Part shown: positions 7,696 through 14,840 of the stretch, one piece after another | Position numbering within the stretch: the first letter of the stretch is position 1 | Layout: every line of letters begins with the position of its first letter | Assembly (NCBI GenBank): GCA_018375675.1 | Contig: JAHACW010000051.1 | Span: 1-16,273 of the forward strand | Source of the DNA: Actinomyces sp. | GTDB taxonomy: Bacteria > Actinomycetota > Actinomycetes > Actinomycetales > Actinomycetaceae | Length of the DNA stretch: 16,273 nucleotides | Direction: 5' to 3' | Program-made: the position numbers and the translations under genes | The notes under the pieces: model-generated | Seen by the model: only the letters and a program-made list of their open reading frames with translations | Databases searched by the model: none | Told to the model about the DNA's origin: nothing

Positions 7696-8514
7696 TCAGT
7701 GCAGGCTCACGACACGAATGAGCATCGACACGAGAGCTGCCAGGATCCATGAGGAGACCGAGCCAATCAGGAACTCTTCGGCCTTCTCGCCCGTCGAATC
7801 CTGCGAGATTTCGGGGAATCGAATGACTCCCTTGGCGGCGACGACTGCCGCGATCGCAACCTCCGCACCGGCACCGGCCAAAACGATGATGAGCAGACGT
7901 TCAAGCGGACCGATCCAGCGTCCACCACGCAGGGCAGTCACTTCCTCCTCGTCCGACTGCGCACCCAAGACGGGCAGCGCGCCGGACATGACCTCAGGTT
8001 CCGCGACCTCACCCGCGTCACCATCAGTATCCTCCCCATCGGCCACCGGCATCGCCGGCAGAACGGGAGCGTTGATCCACCCGGGGACGGGATCAGATGC
8101 GCGACCACGCGCGCACTGCAGAATCGCCGTAATCAGGTGATTCACAGGACCCGTCACAAGGAAGAGAACCGCGATGATCAGGTCCATGGGGCGCCCTGAG
8201 CGCAGCGACAGCAGGGGGAAGTTCAACGGCTCCAGGCTCAGCAACGCAACGAAGCCGACGGATGCCAACGCCCAACGAGCGAGAACGCCACGCGCCGACG
8301 GATCGACGAGGTCCCACGCGAACCACACGAGCGCGAGAGTCGCGCCGATCGCGTTCGCAACAGCACTCACTCCCAGGATGAACCAGGAGTAGCAGATCAC
8401 TGCGAGGAGCAGCGTCAGAAAGAGCGACAGGCGTCGCGACCAGCGGCGCGGGTCAGAGGTGAGAAGTACGGTCAGCTCCGAGGCGGCGATGCCCAGGAGA
8501 AGAACTTCATGCAC
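7696..8514 (-). CDS. Polytopic membrane protein coupled to SatD
   Basis: A 272-aa membrane protein of unknown function. Hydrophobic segments lie at about 2-20, 28-47, 50-70, 80-98, 110-132, 205-228 and 247-268. Between them is a soluble acidic loop (about 138-195, with DGEDTDGDAGEVAEPE). The C-terminal block RWIGPLERLLII, AKGVIRFPE and EEFLIGSVSSW looks like the conserved end of membrane proteins that I recall next to satD in other bacteria (some annotated DUF3307); I cannot verify this. The start GTG at 8514 overlaps the satD stop by 8 nt, with GGAGG six nt upstream inside satD, so the two are translationally coupled and probably act together. The usual His/Asp signature of the DUF3307 N-terminus is not seen. 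Confidence 0.8.
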   Translation of the reverse strand: MHEVLLLGIAASELTVLLTSDPRRWSRRLSLFLTLLLAVICYSWFILGVSAVANAIGATLALVWFAWDLVDPSARGVLARWALASVGFVALLSLEPLNFPLLSLRSGRPMDLIIAVLFLVTGPVNHLITAILQCARGRASDPVPGWINAPVLPAMPVADGEDTDGDAGEVAEPEVMSGALPVLGAQSDEEEVTALRGGRWIGPLERLLIIVLAGAGAEVAIAAVVAAKGVIRFPEISQDSTGEKAEEFLIGSVSSWILAALVSMLIRVVSLH

Positions 8515-9196
8515 GAGCGGCCTCCGCGATGATCAGTGACGACTGAATGAGCCCCACCCCCGTGCCCCGGGCGAAGTCGGAGATGGCCTGCTGCGACAGC
8601 TTCTCGACGCGAGCGATCTCCACCTGCGTCTTACCCAGCAGCAGCGAAGCCGTGATGCGACGATGACGCGCCGACAGCTTGAGAATCGAATGATCGCGCA
8701 GGCTCAACATGGCGTTGATGCAGGTCTGACAGCGCGAGGAGAACTCGGATTCGACGGACGCATGCGCCATAAACCACGTGCGGATGAACGGGTTGGAGGA
8801 ATCCTGCACATCGTGCGCTCGATTAATCGCAGCTCGAGCCGCCCACCACGCGGATCCATCCTGAAGAGCCGCCGACTCTGCGCCGCGGCCACGGGCTGGA
8901 GCCTGGCGATGCACGCCCGACGCGAACTCCTCAATCCGACCGGCACCGATGCCGAAGCGCAGCTGAAGCTGCGGGGGAAGGAGAAGCTGCGCGCGCAGCG
9001 TCAGGAGGAGAGCATCCTCGAGCGTGTAGGCAACCGCCTGAAACTCGTCACCCACCGTCGGGTATGGAGCCTGCAGGAGAGCCAGCCCCTCACTGGCCCG
9101 TTCCAAGGCTGCTTCAAAGATTCTCTGAGCGTCTGCACGATTGGTCAACGTACGAGAGCCCACGATGTCAGCAATGACAGCGTATCGCAGAGTCAC
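8507..9196 (-). CDS. SatD family protein (cyclase-like core plus HTH)
   Basis: A 229-aa protein that I recognise as SatD family, named after a Streptococcus mutans acid-tolerance locus; biochemical function unknown. The N-terminal part reads like a class III nucleotidyl cyclase core: AVIADIVGSR (6-15, Asp D10), TVGDEFQ (47-53, Asp D50), LRFGIGAG (79-86) and GSAWWAARAA (114-123, Arg R121). The Asn that stabilises the transition state in cyclases is replaced by Trp (W117). The C-terminal part (about 172-215, with KTQVEIARVEKLSQQAISD) is a helix-turn-helix. The GTG at 9196 is chosen because AVIADIVGS follows immediately; the purine-rich AAGGAAAAG upstream is rather far (9-12 nt), and a TTG at 9232 is in frame. 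It is the first gene of a two-gene unit inserted between hemW and the DUF3097 gene. Confidence 0.85.
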   Translation of the reverse strand: MTLRYAVIADIVGSRTLTNRADAQRIFEAALERASEGLALLQAPYPTVGDEFQAVAYTLEDALLLTLRAQLLLPPQLQLRFGIGAGRIEEFASGVHRQAPARGRGAESAALQDGSAWWAARAAINRAHDVQDSSNPFIRTWFMAHASVESEFSSRCQTCINAMLSLRDHSILKLSARHRRITASLLLGKTQVEIARVEKLSQQAISDFARGTGVGLIQSSLIIAEAARA

Positions 9197-9200
9197 AATA

Positions 9201-9220
9201 CCACACTTTTCCTTGTATCT
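9201..9220 (-). repeat. 20-bp imperfect direct repeat, copy 1 (satD leader)
   Basis: On the minus strand AGATACAAGGAAAAGTGTGG, matching copy 2 at 9385-9404 in 17 of 20 positions. It includes the purine-rich ribosome site candidate of satD, so a protein bound here could block both transcription and translation start. Confidence 0.5.
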
Positions 9221-9384
9221 GCCCCTCCACAAGCCCTCTCAAGGAGACGGCCAGCAGACAGCACGGCTTCACATGACATACCTAGGCAAACATATTTCAA
9301 CCATGATGTCAACAGTATTGCCACGTAATCCAAGCTTGTCACATTCACACTACTCAAACACTTATGAATACCTCATAAAAGCAC

Positions 9385-9404
9385 CCGCGCTTTTGCTTGT
9401 ATCT
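9385..9404 (-). repeat. 20-bp imperfect direct repeat, copy 2
   Basis: On the minus strand AGATACAAGCAAAAGCGCGG, 184 bp upstream of copy 1 in the satD direction. Its AGATACAAG part overlaps an inverted repeat CTTGTAT (9396-9402) / ATACAAG (9411-9417). Confidence 0.5.
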
Positions 9405-9471
9405 AGAAGCATACAAGTACTATCGCGGCGATTCATGGTACAAATAATCGTTTACCACCGCATGCAGATTA

Positions 9472-9484
9472 CGGAGATTCTCCG
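9472..9484. promoter_or_regulatory. 13-bp perfect palindrome after hemW
   Basis: CGGAGA-T-TCTCCG, starting 6 bp after an A6 run as read on the minus strand from the hemW stop. The T-rich tract precedes the palindrome in the hemW direction, so it is not a canonical terminator for hemW. It looks more like an operator half of the satD upstream region, or a terminator for leftward-opposed transcription. Confidence 0.3.
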
Positions 9485-9495
9485 GAAAAAAGGAG

Positions 9496-10806
9496 TCAAT
9501 ACCCCATCAATTCGCGGGTCACATAGTCGGCGAGCAGCCGGCCACGCAGCGTGAGAATCGCTCGTCCCCTGAGGGCAGCAGCGCCATCGATGAGACCGTC
9601 CGCGATGAGCGCGGCAACGCGCCCACTCGAGGCCACGCCGACCCCCAGAGATCCCCCGGCCTCGTCAATCTCCCGAGTGGCGGGCAGATCGGCCAATTCG
9701 ATCCCCTCGGAGGTGCGCACGCCCAGCATGACGCGTTCGAGCTCTCGCGTGTCCTCATCCAAGATCTCCCCCGCGTAGGCAGCGGAACGCCCCTCGCGCA
9801 GCCGAGCGGCGTACGCGGCGGGGTTCTTGACGTTCCACCAGCGCATACGTCCCACGTGAGAATGCGCCCCGGGGCCCAGGCCCCACCAGTCCCAATCGCG
9901 CCAGTAGGCAAGGTTGTGCGCCGACGCGTGCGCGTAGAAAGTGGACGGGCGATCCGAGGCCAGGTCAGCATCGGTCGCGCGCGCAAAATTGGAGATCTCG
10001 TACCAGGCATAACCGGCCTCACCCAGGAGCGCATCGGCCAGCTCGTACTTGGCGGCCTCGTCGTCCGGATCAGGGGTCGGCAGTTCTCCCCTGGCGACCT
10101 GCGCACCCATCTTGGTTCCCTCCTCGACAACGAGGGCGTACGCGCTGATGTGGTCGGTCTCGTAGGACAGGGCGAAGCGCAGAGACGTCTCCCAGTCGGC
10201 GAGGCTCTCCCCTGGCGTACCGTAGATGAGGTCAACGGACGTCGACAGGCCCGCGTCCTTCGCCCACTGGACGACGAGGGGCACCCGCTCGGGAGTGTGG
10301 GTACGGTCGAGAGTCTTGAGGATCGCAGGGACCGCGGACTGCATGCCGAAAGAGACACGCGTAAAACCCGCATCAGCCAGCTGCACCAGCCCCTCGCGTG
10401 TCACCGTGTCGGGATTGGCCTCAAGGGTCACCTCAGCGCCGGGCGCAATGCCAATGCGCTCACGCAGACCCGTCAGGATCTCGGTGAGCTCGGCAGTGTC
10501 AAGCATCGTCGGAGTGCCCCCACCAAAAAAGACAGTCCGCGCCTCACGCTCGGGTAGCCCGGACTCAGCCATGACACGAGCAGCCAGCGAGGCTTCGGCC
10601 AAGACCGACGGAGCGTAGTCCCCCACCTGCGCTCCCGGGCCGAAACCCACCGTGTAGGTGTTGAAGTCGCAATACCCGCAGCGCACGCGACAAAATGGCA
10701 CGTGCACGTACAGGGAGAGCGGACGGTGGGCCTCTACCTCGACGAGGCCGGGGTCCAGAGCACCGTCATCTGGCCAGCGCTGACCGTCTGGCTGCGCGGG
10801 GCTCAC
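9496..10806 (-). CDS. hemW: Radical SAM heme chaperone HemW
   Basis: A 436-aa radical SAM protein of the HemN-like family, long annotated as coproporphyrinogen III oxidase. HemW members bind heme and transfer it to respiratory proteins. The iron-sulfur motif CRVRCGYCDFN (C39, C43, C46) has the CxxxCxxC spacing. It is followed by FFGGGTPTML (93-102), EANPDT, and a C-terminal HemN-like domain with GLGPGAHSH and RWWNVKNP. The residues after the third Cys (Asp-Phe) fit HemW; a genuine HemN oxidase would normally carry an extra Cys there, which is my recollection of the family. The start is GTG at 10806 with GGGAGG about six nt upstream. It follows trmB after 48 nt in the lepA transcription unit. 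Confidence 0.93.
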   Translation of the reverse strand: MSPAQPDGQRWPDDGALDPGLVEVEAHRPLSLYVHVPFCRVRCGYCDFNTYTVGFGPGAQVGDYAPSVLAEASLAARVMAESGLPEREARTVFFGGGTPTMLDTAELTEILTGLRERIGIAPGAEVTLEANPDTVTREGLVQLADAGFTRVSFGMQSAVPAILKTLDRTHTPERVPLVVQWAKDAGLSTSVDLIYGTPGESLADWETSLRFALSYETDHISAYALVVEEGTKMGAQVARGELPTPDPDDEAAKYELADALLGEAGYAWYEISNFARATDADLASDRPSTFYAHASAHNLAYWRDWDWWGLGPGAHSHVGRMRWWNVKNPAAYAARLREGRSAAYAGEILDEDTRELERVMLGVRTSEGIELADLPATREIDEAGGSLGVGVASSGRVAALIADGLIDGAAALRGRAILTLRGRLLADYVTRELMGY

Positions 10807-10854
10807 GAGCGCCCTCCCGTTAGCGCGGAGGTCACGCCGGACCTCATGGCGGAC

Positions 10855-11697
10855 TCAGCCACGGGGACGGCGAATACCGACGATGTCGTGGGCATGACGG
10901 CCCGCATCGATGCCTCGGGTCTCAAAGTGCGTAACGAAGCGTCCCTCAAAGCGCGGGGCAAATCCGCCGCGCTCCGGCTGCGGATCCTCCGGGTCCGGAC
11001 GCTCTCCCGCGTGCGGGTTCTCGAAGAGCTCGCACGCTTCGATAACGTCGCGCATCTGCCAGGCGTAGTCATCCCAGTCGGTGGCCAGGCGCCACACTCC
11101 CCCGTCACGCAGCAAGCGCGCAACCTCACGCGCGAAGGAATCGGAGACGAGGCGACGCTTGCGATGCCGAGCCTTACGCCACGGGTCGGGGAAGAAGGTC
11201 CAGACCTCATCCAAGCACGCGTCCTCCAGCATGATCGGCAGTGCCTGGGCAGCGTCGGCCTCGATGACGCGAATGTTGTCCACGCCGGCCTCGACCGCCT
11301 TGGAGACTAGCTTGGCGATACCCGGGACCCACACCTCGAGAGCGAGGAAGTTGCGTTCGGGGTGAGCGGCCGCGGCCGCGACGATCTGTTCGCCCGTGCC
11401 CGAGCCAATCTCGAGCGTTACGGGCGCGCTGCGCCCAAAGAGCTCGGCCAGATCGATCGTGAAATCCTGCGCGACCGTCGTGTAGCCGACGCCGCGACGC
11501 GGCTCCACCACGTAGCGGTGCGCATGGGCCTCCCACGTGCGCACGAGGTTCGCGGGCAGCTCGCGCGTGCGCCGCGTGAAAGACTTCGTGCGGCTCATGA
11601 AGACCGTGCCCTCGGGGGCCTCGCCCGGACGACGATCCGCTCGCTGGCCGACGGAAGCATGGCCCTCCACGGCCTCGTTCACCTGATCCCCGCTCAC
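10855..11697 (-). CDS. trmB: tRNA (guanine-46-N7)-methyltransferase
   Basis: A 280-aa Rossmann-fold methyltransferase that makes m7G46 in the variable loop of tRNAs. It shows SAM motif [11 protein letters not shown] (95-104), the family signature [15 protein letters not shown] (168-182) and ATDWDDYA (205-212). The GTG start at 11697 overlaps the lepA stop (GTGA), implying translational coupling. The first 33 residues are Gly/Glu/Arg-rich and not conserved in my memory of the family. An internal ATG at 11598 ([10 protein letters not shown]) is a reasonable alternative, although its ribosome site is weaker. This would be the second gene of the lepA-trmB-hemW operon. Confidence 0.93.
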   Translation of the reverse strand: MSGDQVNEAVEGHASVGQRADRRPGEAPEGTVFMSRTKSFTRRTRELPANLVRTWEAHAHRYVVEPRRGVGYTTVAQDFTIDLAELFGRSAPVTLEIGSGTGEQIVAAAAAHPERNFLALEVWVPGIAKLVSKAVEAGVDNIRVIEADAAQALPIMLEDACLDEVWTFFPDPWRKARHRKRRLVSDSFAREVARLLRDGGVWRLATDWDDYAWQMRDVIEACELFENPHAGERPDPEDPQPERGGFAPRFEGRFVTHFETRGIDAGRHAHDIVGIRRPRG

Positions 11698-13550
11698 TTC
11701 TTACCCGTCGGAACGTCGGAGGTCAGAGCCGCAATGAAGGCTTCCTGCGGCACGTCGACACGGCCGATGGACTTCATACGCTTCTTGCCTTCCTTCTGCT
11801 TCTCCAGCAGCTTGCGCTTACGGCTGATGTCGCCGCCATAGCACTTGGCGAGCATGTCCTTGCGCAGGGCCTTAATGGTCTCGCGAGCGATAACGCGCGC
11901 ACCGACGGCTGCCTGGACAGGGATCTCGAACTGCTGGCGGGGAATGAGTTCCTTCAGACGCTTCGTCATGCGCTGGCCGTAGTTGTAGGCGCCGTCGCGG
12001 TGAACGATCGCGCTGAACGCGTCGACGCGGTCGCCGTTGAGCAGGATGTCGACCTTGACGAGGTCGGCGCTCTGCTCACCGCTCTCCTGGTAGTCCAGGG
12101 AGGCGTAGCCGCGCGTGCGGGACTTGAGCTGATCGAAGAAGTCGAAGACGATCTCGGCGAGGGGCAGCTGGTAATGCAGCTCCACGCGGTCCTCGCTCAG
12201 GTAGTCCATGCCCTGCATGGAGCCGCGGCGCTCCTGGCACAGCTCCATGATGGTTCCCGTGAACTCGGTGGGTGTCAGGATCGTCGCGTTGACGACGGGC
12301 TCGCGCACCTCGGAAATCTTGCCTTCGGGGAACTCACTCGGGTTGTCGACGCGCACCTCGGTGCCATCCTCCGTCACGACGCGGTAGACGACGTTCGGAG
12401 CGGTCGCGATGAGGTCGAGGTTGAACTCGCGCTCCAGGCGCTCGCGGATGATCTCCAGGTGGAGCAGCCCGAGGAAGCCGCAGCGGAAGCCGAAGCCGAG
12501 GGCCGCGGAGGATTCGGGCTCGAAGGTCAGCGCCGCGTCGTTGAGCTGGAGGCGCTCAAGGGCGTCGCGCAGATCCGGGAAGTCCGATCCGTCGACCGGG
12601 TAGATGCCGGAGAAGACCATCGGGTTCGGGTCTCGGTAGCCCTCGAGAGCCTCGGTTGCGCCGCGCACCTGGCTGGTGACGGTGTCGCCGACACGGGACT
12701 GACGCACATCCTTCACGCCCGTGATCAGGTATCCGACCTCACCGGCGCCGATGCCCTCTTCAGGCTTCGGCTCGGGCGAGATGACGCCCAGCTCCAGGAG
12801 CTCGTGGGTGGCGCCCGTCGACATCATGCGCACGCGCTGCCGGGTCGACAGGACGCCGTCGACGACACGCACGTAGGTAACGACGCCGCGGTAGGTGTCG
12901 TACACGGAGTCGAAAATCATCGCACGCGTCGGGGCGTCGGGGGTTCCCTCCGGGGCGGGGACGACCTCGACGATGCGGTCGAGGAGGTCCTCGACGCCCT
13001 CGCCGGTCTTACCGGAGACCTTCAGGACCTCGCTCTCGTCACAGCCGATGAGCTGGGCGACCTCGTGCGCGTACTTCTCGGGCTGCGCGCCCGGCAGGTC
13101 AATCTTGTTAAGGACCGGGATGATCGCGAGGTCATTCTCGAGCGCCAGGTACAGGTTCGCGAGCGTCTGGGCCTCGATACCCTGCGCAGCGTCGATGAGG
13201 AGGACCGCGCCCTCGCACGCGGCCAGGGAGCGGGAGACCTCGTACGTGAAGTCCACGTGACCGGGCGTGTCGATCATGTTGAGCGCGTAGGGGGTACCCT
13301 CGTGTGCCCACGGCATGCGCACCGCCTGGCTCTTAATCGTGATGCCACGCTCGCGCTCGATGTCCATGCGATCGAGGTACTGGTCGCGCATCTCGCGCGC
13401 CTCGACGACGCCGGTCAGCTGGAGCATACGGTCCGCGAGCGTCGACTTCCCATGATCAATATGGGCGATGATGCAGAAGTTACGGATCTGCCCCTGCGGG
13501 GTATGGGCCGGGCGAATCTGCGCCTGCTGCGCGGGCGTGGGGATGGGCAC
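11694..13550 (-). CDS. lepA: Elongation factor 4 (LepA)
   Basis: A 618-aa translational GTPase that acts on the ribosome; relatives promote back-translocation in vitro and influence initiation and 30S assembly. The GTPase motifs are G1 AHIDHGKST (29-37), G2 region ERERGITI, G3 DTPGHVDF (94-101) and G4 NKID (148-151). Domains II, III and V and the LepA-specific C-terminus follow ([20 protein letters not shown] near residue 565). Length is slightly above 600, typical for actinobacteria. The start is GTG at 13550 with GGAGG five nt upstream. A second copy of GGAGGTTAAC lies 18 nt further upstream with no start codon to serve. The gene is probably the first in its operon. Confidence 0.98.
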   Translation of the reverse strand: MPIPTPAQQAQIRPAHTPQGQIRNFCIIAHIDHGKSTLADRMLQLTGVVEAREMRDQYLDRMDIERERGITIKSQAVRMPWAHEGTPYALNMIDTPGHVDFTYEVSRSLAACEGAVLLIDAAQGIEAQTLANLYLALENDLAIIPVLNKIDLPGAQPEKYAHEVAQLIGCDESEVLKVSGKTGEGVEDLLDRIVEVVPAPEGTPDAPTRAMIFDSVYDTYRGVVTYVRVVDGVLSTRQRVRMMSTGATHELLELGVISPEPKPEEGIGAGEVGYLITGVKDVRQSRVGDTVTSQVRGATEALEGYRDPNPMVFSGIYPVDGSDFPDLRDALERLQLNDAALTFEPESSAALGFGFRCGFLGLLHLEIIRERLEREFNLDLIATAPNVVYRVVTEDGTEVRVDNPSEFPEGKISEVREPVVNATILTPTEFTGTIMELCQERRGSMQGMDYLSEDRVELHYQLPLAEIVFDFFDQLKSRTRGYASLDYQESGEQSADLVKVDILLNGDRVDAFSAIVHRDGAYNYGQRMTKRLKELIPRQQFEIPVQAAVGARVIARETIKALRKDMLAKCYGGDISRKRKLLEKQKEGKKRMKSIGRVDVPQEAFIAALTSDVPTGKK

Positions 13551-13667
13551 GTGAACCTCCGTGAAGTCGTTAACCTCCTTATCGTCCCATTGTCATAGGA
13601 CTTTGTGCCAGTTCAGGCGCGGGAAGTCGCGCACAGTGGCCACGCCTCACACCATTTACCCCTCTCC

Positions 13668-14675
13668 TTACTCCATTCCTCCACTCTCCGACTCCGCGAG
13701 GAGGGCTGCAGCCTCGCTGAAGTCGCATTCTTCCCAGTCATCGGGGTGATCGTCCCGGAGCTTGCGGGCAATCGACATGGCCCGCCCCTCATCTCCGCGC
13801 AACGTCGCAAGAGTCAGCAGGATCGTGCGGATACGGGCAGTCATCGGGTCACGATCCCCCAGGTACCTGCGGCAGTCCTCGGCCAGAACCGTCCAGAGGT
13901 CCTCTCCCGCGTCCCGATCCCCGCCCATCCAGGTGTTGCGCGCGATCTCGTTGCGCAGCCGCAGGACTCGCCAGTCGCCATGGTCCGCGACGGTCAGCAG
14001 AGCGTCCATGTTGCGCTCGTAGAGGGCAATGGCCTCGTCGTAGCAGCGATCAGCAGAGAGTACCTCGGCGAGGTTGTCGCGCACCGTCAACAGTGTCATG
14101 TCGGCCTCCTCGCGCTGCCCCTCCATCTCGGACAGGAGCTCGCGATACACGCGCGCAGCCTTCTTCCATTTGCCCGTGTGCTTCCACGGCATCGCCGAAT
14201 TGTTGCGGATGGCGATGGAGATCTCAGGGTCGAGACCCGGGCAGTGCTTCATGTCGGCCAGGAGAGCCGAGAACTTGCGGATCGCCATATCGTGCTGGCC
14301 GAGGATGGCGAGCCAGTAGGCTTCCGAGTTACGCATCATCAGGATGAGCGGATGGCAGCGCTCCAGGTACCTCTCCCCCAGCCGCGCAGCCTGGGCGGCC
14401 AGCTTCCGACACTGTCCGTAGGATCCGAGAGCCGCGTACCAGTCGATGCAGAGCTTGGCGGCCTCCAGACGCAGCTCGACGGGGGCATCATCGTCTCGAT
14501 ATGCCTCCAAGCCATGCTCGAGTGCCTTATCTACCTTGCCCGCGGCCCCGCAGCGCACGGATTCATGGAGCGAGGACCGCGCCCGCGTCGCGCTCGTATT
14601 ATTCCCCTCGTGCGTGCCACCTCCAGCCAGCGCATCCAGAGAAACAAACGGTCCATGCATCGTTGCAGTCAACAT
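13668..14675 (-). CDS. TPR-like helical repeat protein
   Basis: A 335-aa, largely alpha-helical soluble protein with no signal peptide or membrane segment. Repeated helix pairs rich in Ala, Leu, Tyr and Arg resemble tetratricopeptide repeats: ALEHGLEAYRDD, GQCRKLAAQAARLGERYLE, GQHDMAIRKFSALLADM, GKWKKAARVYRELLSEM, RCYDEAIALYERNMDAL. They span roughly residues 45-320. This suggests a protein-interaction scaffold; no catalytic motif is seen. I choose the ATG at 14675 with AAAGGTGA five to six nt upstream. A GTG at 14684 is in frame but would place its ribosome site too close. It lies upstream of lepA on the same strand after 117 nt, and diverges from the PemK-like gene. Confidence 0.75.
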   Translation of the reverse strand: MLTATMHGPFVSLDALAGGGTHEGNNTSATRARSSLHESVRCGAAGKVDKALEHGLEAYRDDDAPVELRLEAAKLCIDWYAALGSYGQCRKLAAQAARLGERYLERCHPLILMMRNSEAYWLAILGQHDMAIRKFSALLADMKHCPGLDPEISIAIRNNSAMPWKHTGKWKKAARVYRELLSEMEGQREEADMTLLTVRDNLAEVLSADRCYDEAIALYERNMDALLTVADHGDWRVLRLRNEIARNTWMGGDRDAGEDLWTVLAEDCRRYLGDRDPMTARIRTILLTLATLRGDEGRAMSIARKLRDDHPDDWEECDFSEAAALLAESESGGME

Positions 14676-14697
14676 CGTCGTCACCTTTCTATTGTTG

Positions 14698-14717
14698 GTT
14701 GTTCACCTGCGAACAAC
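14698..14717. promoter_or_regulatory. Inverted repeat GTTGTTC-N6-GAACAAC
   Basis: Perfect 7-bp arms (14698-14704 and 14711-14717) in the leader of the TPR-like gene, 22 nt before its ATG. The half-site order (GTTC then GAAC) is opposite to the LexA box GAAC-N4-GTTC. It could be an operator of an unknown repressor or an RNA hairpin close to the ribosome site. A second pair, GTGACA (14724-14729) and TGTCAC (14745-14750), lies next to it. Confidence 0.45.
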
Positions 14718-14766
14718 GACAGAGTGACACCGCCCGTTATGCACTGTCACGCGCCATTACGAAGCC

Positions 14767-14775
14767 TGTGGATAA
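14767..14775 (-). promoter_or_regulatory. DnaA box 1 (perfect)
   Basis: Reads TTATCCACA on the minus strand, the classical high-affinity DnaA box. It lies in the GCCTGTGGATAA 12-mer that is repeated 30 bp further right. Confidence 0.7.
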
Positions 14776-14796
14776 CTCGCGATCGTCGTAGGGGCC

Positions 14797-14805
14797 TGTG
14801 GATAA
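14797..14805 (-). promoter_or_regulatory. DnaA box 2 (perfect)
   Basis: A second TTATCCACA in the same orientation. The 30-bp spacing is close to three helical turns, so both sites face the same side. It directly abuts the expected -35 position of the PemK-like gene promoter, so DnaA bound here could touch RNA polymerase. Confidence 0.7.
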
Positions 14806-14828
14806 AACACGCTCCCAAACGCCTGCCG

Positions 14829-14834
14829 TATGCT
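14829..14834 (+). promoter_or_regulatory. Leaderless-type -10 box of the PemK-like gene
   Basis: TATGCT (TANNNT) ends 6 nt before the ATG at 14841, with no Shine-Dalgarno between. The -35 position (14806-14811, AACACG) does not resemble TTGACA, which would fit a promoter needing an activator. Confidence 0.5.
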
Positions 14835-14840
14835 GGTCCC

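Larger units (their letters stand above)
9197..9495. other. Low-GC intergenic region upstream of satD
   Basis: This is the longest gene-free gap. I count 105 G+C in 240 bases over 9241-9480 (about 44%), clearly below the flanking genes. It holds a 20-bp imperfect direct repeat, an inverted repeat CTTGTAT-N8-ATACAAG, another TTATGA-N5-TCATAA (9362-9378), and a 13-bp palindrome near hemW. It also holds a consensus-like TTGACA (minus, 9307-9312) with no well-spaced -10. It probably carries the satD promoter and operators. An open frame crosses it on the plus strand but lacks a ribosome site. Confidence 0.6.

Noticed and set aside
9141..9554. 137-codon plus-strand frame across the low-GC gap
   Set aside because: It starts inside satD and ends inside hemW antisense, has no ribosome site at any Met, and shows no recognisable domain.
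10740..10752. Extra copy of the CGAGGCCGGGG terminator arm inside hemW
   Set aside because: No complementary arm nearby; it is coding sequence.
14698..14717. LexA/SOS box
   Set aside because: Half-site order is GTTC...GAAC with a 6-nt spacer; the Gram-positive LexA box is GAAC-N4-GTTC.
14764..14805. Replication origin
   Set aside because: Only two DnaA boxes, no AT-rich unwinding region, and no dnaA, dnaN or gyrase genes nearby.
13605..14840. Long N-terminal extension in frame with the PemK-like gene
   Set aside because: Antisense to the TPR-like gene; the promoter and ATG at 14841 mark the true start.
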